A stretch of DNA of 64,000 nt, from assembly GCF_020614375.1 (NCBI RefSeq), contig NZ_CP085327.1, positions 186,001 through 250,000 on the forward strand, given 5' to 3'. This document shows, piece after piece, positions 43,581 through 53,263 of this stretch; the first letter of the stretch is position 1, and each line of letters starts with the position of its first letter. Position numbers and translations under genes: made by a program. The stretch comes from Haladaptatus salinisoli (GTDB lineage: Archaea > Halobacteriota > Halobacteria > Halobacteriales > Haladaptataceae). The notes beneath the pieces were generated by a model. That model was not told the DNA's origin and made no database searches. It worked only from the letters and a program-made list of their open reading frames with translations.

Positions 43581-44453
43581 TCACAACGCTCGAATACGCC
43601 ACGAGTCGAGCACGCTGGCGACGAACGCCTTCGTCCACCGCGCGCGTTTCTCCGGTTTCACGCCGTCCTGCGTAACTTCGAAGAGACAGGACGGTATATC
43701 ACGATCCCGTCGCGCCTTGTTGACGAGCATCGGCGCGGTCGCGTACTCGGAGTCGTCCGCGGGCGTCCGAACGAAGTCGTAAATCGGCTCGTACCCGGTG
43801 ACGAACTCGTCGTTCAGGTATTCGATGGCGCGTTGGACGCTCCGAACGACGCTCTCGTGGTTCGAGTGAAAGACGTTCTGTCCGACGCCCTCGTCGTTCT
43901 CCCGTCGCAGGATGCCCTTCGAACTGTGGAGGTCGACGAGCACGTCCGGTTCGTGGCGACGAATCGCTCCCCAAATCTCCCGGGCGAGCGCGTTCTTCGG
44001 CGGCGCGCCTATCGGGAACTGTCGGTTCAAGTCCATCTCCCCGGGCCACTCCCGGCGGTGCTGTTCGACCGCCGGCGCGTTCGCCTCCGGGAGTACGACC
44101 AGCGTCCCGGCGTCGATCTTCCAGTTTCGAACGTCGTCGGCCGCCCAGTAACCGCTCTCCTCGTTGCCGTGCATCCCGCCGACGACGAACGCGGTCGGGC
44201 CGGGCCGCCCCGAACGAATCTCGTACACCGTGGTCTCCTGTTCGGTCCCAGCGCGAATCGTCGACGTGGCGACGGTCGGTTTTAGGTCGCCGCCGCTCGC
44301 GGTCGACGTCGGCGTCGACGATTCGGTTCGGGTCGTCGTCGTAACCGCTCCCGCTTCGACGTCCTGCGGGTCGTCTCCGGCGCAGCCGGCGAGCGCGAGG
44401 GCTCCCCCGACCGCCCCCGCGGCGGAGAGGAACGCGCGTCTGCTCTCGTTCAC
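43581..44453 (-). CDS. Tat lipoprotein with aspartoacylase/AstE-like M14 zinc hydrolase fold
   Basis: The 290-residue protein starts with a twin-arginine signal (ESRRAFLSAAG) and a lipobox at Cys24 (LALAGC), then a Thr-rich linker. The enzyme part has the zinc motif GGMHGNEESG (HxxE), the arginine stretch DLNRQFP and the third zinc ligand in VDLHSSKG. This is the M14 family layout of succinylglutamate desuccinylase/aspartoacylase. It should act outside the cell on an unknown amide. It faces the SRP RNA gene. Confidence 0.82.
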   Translation of the reverse strand: MNESRRAFLSAAGAVGGALALAGCAGDDPQDVEAGAVTTTTRTESSTPTSTASGGDLKPTVATSTIRAGTEQETTVYEIRSGRPGPTAFVVGGMHGNEESGYWAADDVRNWKIDAGTLVVLPEANAPAVEQHRREWPGEMDLNRQFPIGAPPKNALAREIWGAIRRHEPDVLVDLHSSKGILRRENDEGVGQNVFHSNHESVVRSVQRAIEYLNDEFVTGYEPIYDFVRTPADDSEYATAPMLVNKARRDRDIPSCLFEVTQDGVKPEKRARWTKAFVASVLDSWRIRAL

Positions 44454-44516
44454 GCCGTAAATATAATCGCTCGGCCGACTTCAACGCTCCTCCTCGTCGC
44501 TCGAAACGACCGGGCG

Positions 44517-45392
44517 TCAGTCGCTCGAAACTTCGGCCAACTCGGCGGGGTTGGCGACCTCGACGCCGCCCGTGAGTTGGCGGTGCGGGTAGGGGATGTC
44601 GATGCCCTCCGCGTCGAATCGCTCCTTGACGGCGGTGACGTACTCGCCGCGCGTCTTCACGAAGTCGCCCCGCTTCGGGTCGGCGATCCAGAACCGCGAC
44701 TTGAGACCGACCGCGGAGTCGCCGAGTTCGGTGAGTCGAACCGACGGGTCGGGTTCGTCCAGAATCTCGGGGTGCTCCTCGGCCTCCTCGACGAGGATGT
44801 CGGACGCCCGATGGATGTCGTCGTCGTAGCCGATGCCGAAGAGGAACTGGATGCGAAGCTTGTCCTTGGCGACGGGATTCTTGATGACGCCGTCGGTCAG
44901 CACCGAGTTCGGCACCGTCAGGAGTTCGTTGTCGAATGTTCGGACGCGGGTCACCCGCAGGTCGATGTCCTCCACGATTCCGGAGTAGGTTCCCCCGTCC
45001 CACTCTATCCAGTCGCCGATTTTGAACGGTTTGTCGGTGAAGATGAACACCCCCGCGACGAAGTTGGCGATGATGTCCTGCAGGGCGAAGCCGACCGCGA
45101 GCGTCGCGGCGGCGGCGACGGTTGCGAGGGCGGTGAGGAAATCGCCGAGTTCGGCGAATCCGAACGCCAGCGCGACGGCCGTGAACAGGACGATAAAGTG
45201 GGCGACTTTACCGAGCGGTTTCCTGACGCTCTCCTCGTAGCCGCGCCTGTCGAGCAGTCGCTCGACCAGCGGGAGGACGACGGCGCGTCCGACGAGGTAG
45301 AGGACGACGAACGAGACGACGAAGTAAACGGCCTGCGTCACCAGACCCGCCTGCTTCCCGAAGATTCCGAACCCCGGGAGCGCATTGACCAT
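44517..45392 (-). CDS. MscS-type mechanosensitive channel
   Basis: The channel releases ions when membrane tension rises. The 291-residue protein from the ATG at 45392 has three membrane segments, then the MscS pore-helix region LAVGFALQDIIANFVAGVFI and the beta domain starting FKIGDWIEWDGGTYSGIVED. The C-terminal alpha/beta domain ends in IPYPHRQL. The ATG overlaps the CRM-domain gene stop (ATGA). The frame is open far upstream but without membrane character there. Confidence 0.92.
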   Translation of the reverse strand: MVNALPGFGIFGKQAGLVTQAVYFVVSFVVLYLVGRAVVLPLVERLLDRRGYEESVRKPLGKVAHFIVLFTAVALAFGFAELGDFLTALATVAAAATLAVGFALQDIIANFVAGVFIFTDKPFKIGDWIEWDGGTYSGIVEDIDLRVTRVRTFDNELLTVPNSVLTDGVIKNPVAKDKLRIQFLFGIGYDDDIHRASDILVEEAEEHPEILDEPDPSVRLTELGDSAVGLKSRFWIADPKRGDFVKTRGEYVTAVKERFDAEGIDIPYPHRQLTGGVEVANPAELAEVSSD

Positions 45393-45637
45393 CAGTGGTA
45401 CACCGCCGTGTTCCCCCGGGTTTCGACGAGTTCGGCGCTCGCCTCGTCGGCCAGTTCCTCCGCCAGTTCGTCGGTCGAGGTGCCGCCGCGGGCCGCCCGG
45501 AGGAACTTCACCTTCACGAGTTTTTCGTTCCGTAGCTGGTTCTTCAGTTCGTCGGTGACCGCGGAGAGTCCGCTCTTGCCGACCCAGACGGTCACGTCGA
45601 GGTCGTGCGCTTCCTTCCGCAGTTCCTGTTCGTCCAT
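45392..45637 (-). CDS. YhbY/CRM-domain RNA-binding protein
   Basis: The 81-residue protein is a single CRM domain, starting MDEQELRKEAHDLDVTVWVG and containing KSGLSAVTDELKNQL and KVKFLRAA; the usual GxxG loop reads WVGKSGL. Bacterial YhbY associates with the pre-50S ribosomal subunit, so a role in ribosome assembly is likely. It is coupled to the mechanosensitive channel gene by a stop/start overlap. Confidence 0.88.
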   Translation of the reverse strand: MDEQELRKEAHDLDVTVWVGKSGLSAVTDELKNQLRNEKLVKVKFLRAARGGTSTDELAEELADEASAELVETRGNTAVYH

Positions 45638-45766
45638 GGCGAGTGAGTTGCGCGCGATTGCCTTTAAAACTTGCAGCCCGCCGGACGTGACACCGAGAGA
45701 GTGAATAACTCACATCCCGCTACGGGTTTCAAAGCCTTTGTATCGGATGACTCCCGAGGTTCGCAC

Positions 45767-46930
45767 ATGGCTACGAAGGTCGTCGTGCTCGGTGCTGGGT
45801 ACGCCGGTGCTGGCGCAATACGGCAGCTCGAAGAAGAACTGGAGAACGCCGACATCACGTGGGTGTCGGACACCGATTACCACCTCGTGCTGCACGAAGC
45901 CCACCGGGTTATCCGCGACCCTCGCGTCAAGGAGAAGATTACGCTCCCGGTTCACGACATCAAATCGCCGAGTACGCGATTCGTTCAGGGAACCGTCACG
46001 GGCGTGGACACCGACGACCGGTCGGTCGAACTCGAAAACGGCGACCAGATCGACTACGACTATCTCCTCGTCGCCCTCGGAAGCAAGACGGCATACTACG
46101 GCATCCCCGGCATGGCGGAGAACTCGCTGACGCTGAAGGGACTCGACGACGCGCTCCAGATCCACGACGCGGTCAAGGACGCCGCGAAGACCGCGTCGCG
46201 CAACGACCCCGCGAAGGTCGTCGTGGGCGGGGCCGGCCTGTCTGGCATCCAGAGCGCGGGCGAGATCGCCGAGTACCGCGACAAACACCGCGCGCCCATC
46301 GACATCTACCTCGTGGAGGCGCTGGACGAGATCATGCCCGGGCAGGACCCCGAACTGCAGGGGACGGTGAAGAAGTACCTCCTCGAGAAGGACATCAACG
46401 TCCTGACCGGCGACCCCATCACCGAGGCGACCGAGGACGAGATTCAGTTCGACGAGGGCGAACCGCTCGACTACGACGTGTTCGTCTGGACCGGCGGTGT
46501 CACCGGCAGGGACGCGATGGACGACTGCAACCTCGACAACCAGCACAACCGCGTCACCACCGAGGCGAACTTCCAGACCAGCGACGAGCGCGTGTTCGCC
46601 ATCGGCGACTGCGCCATCATCGACCAGGGCGAGAACCCCGCGCCGCCGACCGCGCAGGCCGCGTGGCAGGCCGCCGAGGTCGTCGGCGAGAACATCGCCC
46701 GCTCCATCCGCGGCCAGCCGCTCGCCACGTGGACGTACGACGACAAGGGGACGGTCATCTCCATCGGCGACGACGCGGTCGCCCACGGCGTCAAGGCGGT
46801 CGGCGTCGAGTTCCCCGTCAGCACCTTCAACTCCCACGCGGCGAAGTTCCTGAAGAAGATGATCGCCGCGCGCTGGATCGCCGACGTGGGGTCGTGGAAC
46901 CGCGCGGTCAAAGCGTGGGACTCGCTGTAA
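45767..46930 (+). CDS. NDH-2-type NADH dehydrogenase-like flavoprotein
   Basis: The 387-residue protein has VVVLGAGYAGAGAIRQLEEE (FAD loop), a second fold starting KVVVGGAGLSGIQSAGEIAEY, VFVWTGGVTG and the late FAD motif ERVFAIGDCAII. It should oxidise NADH and reduce quinone at the membrane surface. The C-terminal part has a possible membrane-binding helix (AAKFLKKMIAARWIADVG). It is a paralogue of the gene at 16901. The start at 45767 lies after an AT-rich TTTCAAAGCCTTTG stretch. Confidence 0.88.
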   Translation: MATKVVVLGAGYAGAGAIRQLEEELENADITWVSDTDYHLVLHEAHRVIRDPRVKEKITLPVHDIKSPSTRFVQGTVTGVDTDDRSVELENGDQIDYDYLLVALGSKTAYYGIPGMAENSLTLKGLDDALQIHDAVKDAAKTASRNDPAKVVVGGAGLSGIQSAGEIAEYRDKHRAPIDIYLVEALDEIMPGQDPELQGTVKKYLLEKDINVLTGDPITEATEDEIQFDEGEPLDYDVFVWTGGVTGRDAMDDCNLDNQHNRVTTEANFQTSDERVFAIGDCAIIDQGENPAPPTAQAAWQAAEVVGENIARSIRGQPLATWTYDDKGTVISIGDDAVAHGVKAVGVEFPVSTFNSHAAKFLKKMIAARWIADVGSWNRAVKAWDSL

Positions 46931-47061
46931 TCCCGAAATAGCGTCCTTCTCGTCCCCGTTCTCCGAGCGTCCGCCGATTCTCGTCGAGCGCTCGTCCTCC
47001 GAGAGACGGCTCCCGAACGCTCCGCCGTGTTCGATATCGATCCGCCCGAACCGAGTCGCGT

Positions 47062-47793
47062 TCAGTGGCCCCGCACGTCGTGCGAGAGCGTCCCGATTCC
47101 TTCGATTTCGACCTCGACGCGGTCGCCGTCTTCGAGCGGTGCGACCCCCGCGGGCGTCCCGGTGATGATCACGTCGCCGGGTTCCAGCGTGAGGTAGGTC
47201 GTGATTTCGGCGACGAGTTCCGGCACGGAGAAGATGAACTGGTCGCGAGAGGACTCCTGTCTGAGTTCGCCGTTCACGCGCAGTCGGACCGCTGCGTCGT
47301 CGGGCACCTCGTCGGGGGTCGCCAGAACCGGGCCGAGGGGACACGAGTTGTCGAACGCCTTGCCGCGCACCCAATTCTGCTCGCGGTCCTGATCGTCGCG
47401 GTTCGAGACGTCGTTCGCGCACGTGAACCCGGCGACCACGTCCATGGCGTCCTCTTCCGCGACGTGGCGACACTGCTCGCCGACGACGACGCCCAACTCC
47501 GCCTCGTGGTCGACGCGTTCCTTCCCGGCGGGGAGCGCGACGGTGCTCCCGTGGGACGCCACCGCGTTCGGCGGCTTGAGGAACAGGAGGGGACGCTCGG
47601 GCACGTCCTTGTTTCGCTCCGCCGCGTGGTCGGCGTAGTTCAGGCCGACGCAGACGATCTTCGTGGGGTCGCTCGGCGCGAGGACGTCGACCTCGTCGGG
47701 GTCGTAGTTGTCCTCGCCGAATCGGAGTTCACCGTCGCTCCACTCGCCGGTTCGAATCGAACCGGCCGGGTCGCGGAATCGGACGCGTTTCAT
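47062..47793 (-). CDS. Fumarylacetoacetate hydrolase family protein
   Basis: The 243-residue protein has the FAH C-terminal fold: KIVCVGLNYADHAAE, LLFLKPPNAV, the metal ligands Glu in DHEAELGVVVGE and Asp in CANDVSNRDDQ, KAFDNSCPLGP and the late PGDVIITGTPAGVAPL. Members cleave or isomerise 2-hydroxyhepta-dienedioate-type compounds or decarboxylate oxaloacetate. The substrate is unknown. Confidence 0.9.
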   Translation of the reverse strand: MKRVRFRDPAGSIRTGEWSDGELRFGEDNYDPDEVDVLAPSDPTKIVCVGLNYADHAAERNKDVPERPLLFLKPPNAVASHGSTVALPAGKERVDHEAELGVVVGEQCRHVAEEDAMDVVAGFTCANDVSNRDDQDREQNWVRGKAFDNSCPLGPVLATPDEVPDDAAVRLRVNGELRQESSRDQFIFSVPELVAEITTYLTLEPGDVIITGTPAGVAPLEDGDRVEVEIEGIGTLSHDVRGH

Positions 47794-47901
47794 ACCGGGT
47801 GGTCGAAGTCGCGCGCCAAAATCGTTCGGTCTCCGGTAACGCCCTCGTCCGCGACCGCCAACATCCTTTAAGGACGATTACGCACAACCTACGACCGCAC
47901 C

Positions 47902-48630
47902 ATGGAACTCACTTGGTACGGACACTCGACGTGGCACGTCGTCGTCGACGACACCGAACTCCTCATCGACCCGTTCTTCGATAACCCGAAGACGGACACC
48001 GACCCGGAGGAGTTAGACCCAGATTACGTGCTCCTCACGCACGGGCACGCGGACCACATCGGCGACGCGGACCGATTCCGGGGCGCTCACTTCGTCGCAA
48101 CGCCGGAGGTGATCGGCTACGTCACGGACGAGTACGGCGTCGAGAACGGCACCGGGATGAACATCGGCGGTACGTTCGAGGCCGACGACGCCTTCGTCAC
48201 GATGGTTCGCGCCGACCACACCAACGGTCTCGACACCGGGTACGGGGCCTCCGGCGGGATGCCCGCGGGCTACGTGGTCTCCGACACGAAGCCGACGCAG
48301 GTGTCGGACGAGGAGTCCACGACGTTCTACCACGCCGGCGACACGGCGTTGATGACCGAGATGCGCGAGGTCATCGGCCCGTACCTCGAACCCGACGCCG
48401 CGGCAGTTCCCATCGGCGACCACTTCACGATGGGTCCGTGGCAGGCCGCCATCGCGGTGGATTGGCTGGACGTCGACTACGCGCTGCCGATGCACTACGA
48501 CACGTTCCCGCCCATCGAGCAGGACACCGACGACTTCGTGCGCGAAGTGGAGGCGACCGGAAGTGACGCCGAAGTTCGCGTACTGGAGGGCGGCGAGACC
48601 TTCGACCTGACGGACGAGCTGTCCTACTGA
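47902..48630 (+). CDS. Metal-dependent hydrolase, UPF0173/MBL fold
   Basis: The 242-residue protein has the metallo-beta-lactamase fold, starting [20 protein letters not shown]. It has [13 protein letters not shown] (HxHxDH), a His in [19 protein letters not shown] and a late [17 protein letters not shown] about 30 bases before the ATG suggests a leaderless start. UPF0173 enzymes are zinc hydrolases of unknown natural substrate. Confidence 0.9.
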   Translation: MELTWYGHSTWHVVVDDTELLIDPFFDNPKTDTDPEELDPDYVLLTHGHADHIGDADRFRGAHFVATPEVIGYVTDEYGVENGTGMNIGGTFEADDAFVTMVRADHTNGLDTGYGASGGMPAGYVVSDTKPTQVSDEESTTFYHAGDTALMTEMREVIGPYLEPDAAAVPIGDHFTMGPWQAAIAVDWLDVDYALPMHYDTFPPIEQDTDDFVREVEATGSDAEVRVLEGGETFDLTDELSY

Positions 48631-48761
48631 GTTCGGGACTACCGTCGTTTTTTCGCGGTGGTCCGGCGGACGAGCGCCGCGCGCTCGGTTGCGCCGCCGA
48701 GCGAATCACCCGTGCGCCTAACGGTAGCGTTTATGACAGAGCTGATGAAATTTATCGATGC

Positions 48762-50195
48762 ATGACGAGTTCCCCGTCGACACCGACGCGCACGTTCGGG
48801 TGGGTTGACGACGCGATTCCCCGGTACGAATCGTTCTTTACGGTCGACGAACACCGCGAGCGCGACCGAACGCTCGCGGCCGAACACGACCACGTCGAGT
48901 ACGCGGAACTCGGCGAGAGTTCGGACGGTGAGACGCTGTGGGCGGTGACCGTCGGCGACGGCGGTCGGAGCGCGCTGCTGGTCGGCGCGCCGCACCCGAA
49001 CGAACCGATCGGCTCGATGACGATCGACTTCCTCGTCCGCGAACTCGCGACGAACGACGAGATGCGGGCGTCCTTCGACTACGAGTTCGTCTGCGTGCCG
49101 GTCGCCGACGTGGACGGCGTCCGACTGAACGAAGGTTGGTTCGACGGCCCGTTCACGCTCACGAACTACGCGCTGAACTTCTACCGAACGCCGCCGGACG
49201 AACAGGTCGAAGCCACGTTCCCGGTCGAACATGAGGGGTACTCCTTCGATAATCCGGCGCCGGCGACGCGGGCGGTGGTCGCGCTGATAGAGGACCACCG
49301 TCCGGAGTTCATCTACAGTTTCCACAACACCGCATTCGGGGGGTGTTATTACTACCTCACCGAACCACTGGAACCGCTGTACGATGTGCTTTCGTCGCTC
49401 CCCGGGGAGTACGGCGTTCCGCTCCATCGCGGCGAACCAGAAGGGTTCCGTACGGAGGCACTACACGACGCTATCTATCGACTCCCGACCTTCGCGGATC
49501 AGTTCGACGACGCACGCGAGCGTGACGACGTCGAACCCGAAGCGGTGCTCCTCGGCGGCAACGCCTACGACTACGCCAGCCGATTCGACGAAAACGTAGT
49601 CGAGTTCATCGTCGAACTGCCGTACTTCCACGACCCACAGATTCAGGAGCGGACCCGACTGAACCGCTCCCGCGAAGAGGTGATCCGCGACGGAGTGCGG
49701 AACCGGCAGACGCTCGCCGTAGAGTTGCAGCGCGAGATCGACTCCGTCGCCGAGTACCTACCGGACACGCCGATGGCTCGGGAAGCGGTCGGAGCCATCG
49801 ACTACTTCGAGGACGAGTACGAGTCGAAGCTCGAGTGGGCGGAATCGGTCCCCGAGACGGACGAGTCGGCGACCGTAGCGCAGCGCGTCGACGAGCGCTT
49901 CCTCCGGCAGTATCACTTGCTGACGTACCTCGGCATGCTGTTGCGGTCCATCGACCGCGCCGCGATGAGCGGCGACGAGGACGCTCACCGGACGCTCACG
50001 GAGGCGAAAGCCGGGCTCGAAGACGCCTTTCACGACCGAATCGGGGAGATGCGCGACCATCTCGACTACGAGACGATTCCCATCTGGAAGCTCGTCGCGA
50101 TTCAGGCTCGCGCGGGGCTTATCTGTCTGGATCATCGCCAGAATCGCGCCGACGAAACCGGTTCGGGTGTCGAAGGGAACGCGGGGAGTCGCTGA
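48762..50195 (+). CDS. M14-type zinc carboxypeptidase, cytoplasmic
   Basis: The 477-residue protein has the M14 zinc motif in VGAPHPNEPIGSMTIDFL (HxxE), the arginine/asparagine region ALNFYRTPP and the third ligand His in IYSFHNTAFGG. No signal peptide is present. A long C-terminal helical region (about 330-450) is not part of the usual fold. GTTTATG at about 48729 lies near -30. Its substrate is unknown; the related gene at 43581 is secreted. Confidence 0.8.
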   Translation: MTSSPSTPTRTFGWVDDAIPRYESFFTVDEHRERDRTLAAEHDHVEYAELGESSDGETLWAVTVGDGGRSALLVGAPHPNEPIGSMTIDFLVRELATNDEMRASFDYEFVCVPVADVDGVRLNEGWFDGPFTLTNYALNFYRTPPDEQVEATFPVEHEGYSFDNPAPATRAVVALIEDHRPEFIYSFHNTAFGGCYYYLTEPLEPLYDVLSSLPGEYGVPLHRGEPEGFRTEALHDAIYRLPTFADQFDDARERDDVEPEAVLLGGNAYDYASRFDENVVEFIVELPYFHDPQIQERTRLNRSREEVIRDGVRNRQTLAVELQREIDSVAEYLPDTPMAREAVGAIDYFEDEYESKLEWAESVPETDESATVAQRVDERFLRQYHLLTYLGMLLRSIDRAAMSGDEDAHRTLTEAKAGLEDAFHDRIGEMRDHLDYETIPIWKLVAIQARAGLICLDHRQNRADETGSGVEGNAGSR

Positions 50196-50423
50196 GCCCG
50201 ACCGAGACGTACCGAGAGCGTCGACGCGCTCCGCCCTCGGGGTCGTACGTCGCTTACGAGTACTTCCCCCGTCGTTCGGACGATCCGCGGCGACGAGCGG
50301 GGTCCGGGAATCGGTCACGTCCGCTCTCGAACCACCGACGTCCGTCCTTTCTACCGCTTCTCTCCGTCAAGCGCGACCGGAAGAACAATACTTAGGAGCG
50401 TCGCGGGAAACAGTCGAAACGCA

Positions 50424-50816
50424 ATGCCAGAAGTCACCACTACGTCGGAAGAGGGGTACAGCGCAGAGAACGACATCCGCGACTTCTCCATCAGCATCGA
50501 CGCGACCGGCGAGGACGCGCCGGACACGCTCGAGACGCTGCTGGCCGCGTACGGTTCCTGCTACGTTCCCGCCCTGCGCGTCGGCGGCGAACAGCGCGAC
50601 GCCGGCGACCTCGGCAAGATCGAAATCGACGTGAGCGGCGACCTGAACGACGACGATAAGCTCGAATCCGTCGCGTTCGACATCCGATGGGAGGCCGACA
50701 CCGACGACGAAACCGCTCAGAACGTCATCGACCGCGCGTTCGAACTCTGCAAGGTTCACGACGCGCTCAAGGACAGCCTCCACGCGGACGCCTCCGTCGA
50801 GACGGGCGCGTTCTAA
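50424..50816 (+). CDS. OsmC-family peroxiredoxin-like protein
   Basis: The 130-residue protein reduces organic peroxides with a pair of cysteines, as in OsmC/Ohr proteins. The family marks are PDTLETLLAAYGSCYVPAL with the likely peroxidatic Cys, and FELCKVHDAL with the second Cys. The length is typical. ACTTAGG lies about 30 bases before the ATG. Confidence 0.88.
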   Translation: MPEVTTTSEEGYSAENDIRDFSISIDATGEDAPDTLETLLAAYGSCYVPALRVGGEQRDAGDLGKIEIDVSGDLNDDDKLESVAFDIRWEADTDDETAQNVIDRAFELCKVHDALKDSLHADASVETGAF

Positions 50817-50883
50817 CGTCGCGTCTCGATTTCCCGAACCCGGAAAGGGAAGCGTTAAAAGTCGCGCGGCGGAACGGTAGGGT

Positions 50884-51060
50884 ATGAGTCAGACCCAGAA
50901 GCAGGCGCGAAAATGCGTCTCGTGCGGGATTAACATCTCCGGCACGAACGCCGCGTCGTTCAAGTGCCCTGACTGCGGGCAGACCATCTACCGCTGTGCG
51001 AAGTGCCGCAAACAGAGCAACCTCTACGAGTGCCCCGACTGTGGGTTCCTCGGACCGTAA
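50884..51060 (+). CDS. HVO_2753-type zinc-finger protein
   Basis: The 58-residue protein has four Cys pairs (CVSCG, CPDCG, CAKCR, CPDCG), enough for two zinc ions. It closely matches the small haloarchaeal protein HVO_2753 ([20 protein letters not shown], ending CPDCGFLGP), which was found to affect swarming and biofilm in Haloferax. TTAAAA at 50855-50860 is the promoter box for a leaderless start. The EF-1beta start is two bases after its stop, so the two form an operon. Confidence 0.95.
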   Translation: MSQTQKQARKCVSCGINISGTNAASFKCPDCGQTIYRCAKCRKQSNLYECPDCGFLGP

Positions 51061-51062
51061 CA

Positions 51063-51329
51063 ATGGGAAAAGTCGCAGCCAAAGTCAAAGTGATGCCGCA
51101 GAGCCCCGAGATCGACTTGGACGATCTTCAGGAGAAACTCGAAGACTCGCTCCCCGAGGGTGCGAAGATCAACGGCTTCGAGCGCGACGACGTCGCGTTC
51201 GGGCTCGTCGCGCTCCTGCCGACCGTCATCGTCCCCGACGACGCCGGCGGCACGGAAGCCGTCGAGGAGTCGTTCTCGACCGTCGACGGCGTCGAGAGCG
51301 TCGAAGTGCAGAACGTCGGTCGGATTTGA
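51063..51329 (+). CDS. ef1b: Translation elongation factor 1-beta
   Basis: This factor exchanges GDP for GTP on elongation factor 1-alpha. The 88-residue protein starts [20 protein letters not shown], has [19 protein letters not shown] and [16 protein letters not shown], and fits the short archaeal form. A longer frame from 51003 overlaps the zinc-finger gene and is rejected. The coupling to the zinc-finger gene is noteworthy. Confidence 0.95.
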   Translation: MGKVAAKVKVMPQSPEIDLDDLQEKLEDSLPEGAKINGFERDDVAFGLVALLPTVIVPDDAGGTEAVEESFSTVDGVESVEVQNVGRI

Positions 51330-51356
51330 ATTCGGCTCTTTTCGCGTTTCGTAGCC

Positions 51357-52025
51357 TCACTCCGACAGCGACTCGTACACCGCTCTGACGTCCGAATCGT
51401 CGACGTAGCCGCCGTGATAGCAGAGCGTTCGCCCCGCGTCGAACTCCGCGAGTTTGCCGACCGAGTCTATCGCCTCGTCCATCTCGGGCGTGAACCGCTC
51501 GCTCGGCCCTGCGAGACCGTCCTCGTCGGCCGTCAGGGCGTCGCCCGCGACGAGCAGGTCGGCGTCGGGGAGCACCAGGGAGACGTGTCCGGGCGTGTGA
51601 CCCGGCGTCTCGACGACCCGCATGGGACCGACCTCGGTCCGGAACGCGACGCCCTCGACCACCCGCACGTCCATCGGAACCGGCGGGTAGCGGTCGCCCG
51701 ACGATTTGACGGGGTCCTCGTCCCCTTCGATGGCCGGCGCGTCTCGGGGGTGGGCCATCACCGTCGCGTCGGTTCGCTCGACCAGTTCGCGAGCGCCGCC
51801 GGCGTGGTCGCCGTCCTGGTGCGTTAGAAGGAGCGTCTCCACGTCGTCGAGGTCGAACCCCTCCTCGGCGAGCGCCGCCGCCAGTTCGTCCGTCTGACCC
51901 GGATAGCCGGCGTCTATCAGGACGAGTCCGTCGTCGGTTTCGACGCCCGAGGGGTGGATGGTCACGCGGCGGTCGCCGCGGTCGAACGCGAGCGGGAACG
52001 AGTACGCGTGTCGGTCGAGTTTCAT
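51357..52025 (-). CDS. MBL-fold hydrolase with altered metal motif
   Basis: The 222-residue protein has the glyoxalase-II-like layout: LVLIDAGYPGQTDEL, then LLLTHQDGDHAGGARELV, VETPGHTPGHVSLV, LVAGDALTADEDG and LCYHGGYVDD. The first motif reads THQDGDH where THxHxDH is usual, so the second His is replaced by Asp. Many active family members share THxDxDH, so activity is likely. Substrate is unknown. Confidence 0.85.
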   Translation of the reverse strand: MKLDRHAYSFPLAFDRGDRRVTIHPSGVETDDGLVLIDAGYPGQTDELAAALAEEGFDLDDVETLLLTHQDGDHAGGARELVERTDATVMAHPRDAPAIEGDEDPVKSSGDRYPPVPMDVRVVEGVAFRTEVGPMRVVETPGHTPGHVSLVLPDADLLVAGDALTADEDGLAGPSERFTPEMDEAIDSVGKLAEFDAGRTLCYHGGYVDDSDVRAVYESLSE

Positions 52026-52096
52026 GCGGCGGAGTACGGCGGCCAGCGCCGTGTACCTTCGGTCGAGCGTTCCCTTTTGGGAGTCCGGTTCCGATT

Positions 52097-53263
52097 TCAG
52101 TTCAGCGCCGTCTCGAACGCCCGCTCCAAGTCCGCCTTTAAGTCGTCGACGTGTTCGATGCCGACGCTGGCGCGGATGAGGCCGTCCGAGAGCCCCGCCG
52201 CGAGGCGCTCCTCACGCGGAATCGCTGCGTGCGTCATCGTCGCCGGCTGTTCGATGAGCGATTCGACGCCGCCGAGGCTCTCCGCGAGTGTGAAGACGTC
52301 CGTCTCGCTCACGACGCTGGCGGCCTCTTCGAGCGAGGCGTCGAGTTCGAAGCTCACCATGCCGCCGAAGTCGTCCATCTGTTCCGCGGCGAGTTCGTGA
52401 CCCGGGTGGGAGTCGAGACCGGGGTAGTAGACGGTCTCGACCGCTTCGTGGTCGTCCAGCCACCGGGCGATTTCGCGGGCGTTGTCGCAGTGCCTGTCCA
52501 TCCGGACGCCGAGGGTCTTCGTCCCGCGCAGGACGAGAAAGCAGTCGTGGGGGCCGGGCGTCGCGCCGACGCTGTTCTGGTAGAAGCCGAGCCGCTCGTC
52601 CAGTTCGGGGTCGTTCGTGACGAGCGCGCCGCCGACCACGTCGGAGTGACCGCCGAGGTACTTCGTCAGCGAGTGCGAGACGATGTCCGCGCCGAGGTCG
52701 AGGGGTCGCTGGAGGTACGGCGTGGCGAAGGTGTTGTCCACCGCGCAGAGGGCGTCGGCGTCCGCCGCGATGTCGGCCATCGCCGCGATGTCCACGACGT
52801 TGAGCAGGGGATTCGTCGGCGTCTCGACCCACAGGAGTTTCGTCTCGTCGCGGACCGCCGCCGCCACCTCGTCGGGGTCGGTCATGTCCACGAAGGAGAA
52901 CTCCACGTCGTAGTCGGCGTACACCTGCGTGAAGATGCGATGGGTGCCGCCGTACACGTCCTCGCTGGTGACGACGTGGTCGCCGGCGTCTAGCAGGTTC
53001 AGGACGGTGTTTATCGAGCCCATCCCGCTGGAGAAGGCGCGTCCGAACTCGCCGCCTTCGAGGCTGGCGAGGTTGGCTTCGAGGTCGGTGCGCGTCGGGT
53101 TACCCGTCCGCGAGTACTCGTACCCGCGGTGGTCGCCCGGGGCGTCCTGCACGTAGGTCGAATTGGCGTAGATGGGCGTCATCAGCGCCCCCGTCTCCTC
53201 GTCGGGTTCCTGTCCGGCGTGGATGGAGCGCGTTTCGAACCTGAAGTCGTCGCTGTCGGTCAT
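52097..53263 (-). CDS. Cystathionine gamma-synthase/lyase family PLP enzyme
   Basis: The 388-residue enzyme acts in methionine/cysteine interconversion. It begins FRFETRSIHAGQEPDEETGA and has YSRTGNPTRTDLEANLASLE, FSSGMGSINTVL, VDNTFATPYLQRPLDLGAD, the PLP-lysine stretch SLTKYLGGHSDVVGG and SLGGVESLIEQPATMTH. The ATG at 53263 starts MTDSDD; an upstream start at 53314 gives an Arg-rich tail and is rejected. Synthase and lyase cannot be told apart by eye. Confidence 0.9.
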   Translation of the reverse strand: MTDSDDFRFETRSIHAGQEPDEETGALMTPIYANSTYVQDAPGDHRGYEYSRTGNPTRTDLEANLASLEGGEFGRAFSSGMGSINTVLNLLDAGDHVVTSEDVYGGTHRIFTQVYADYDVEFSFVDMTDPDEVAAAVRDETKLLWVETPTNPLLNVVDIAAMADIAADADALCAVDNTFATPYLQRPLDLGADIVSHSLTKYLGGHSDVVGGALVTNDPELDERLGFYQNSVGATPGPHDCFLVLRGTKTLGVRMDRHCDNAREIARWLDDHEAVETVYYPGLDSHPGHELAAEQMDDFGGMVSFELDASLEEAASVVSETDVFTLAESLGGVESLIEQPATMTHAAIPREERLAAGLSDGLIRASVGIEHVDDLKADLERAFETALN

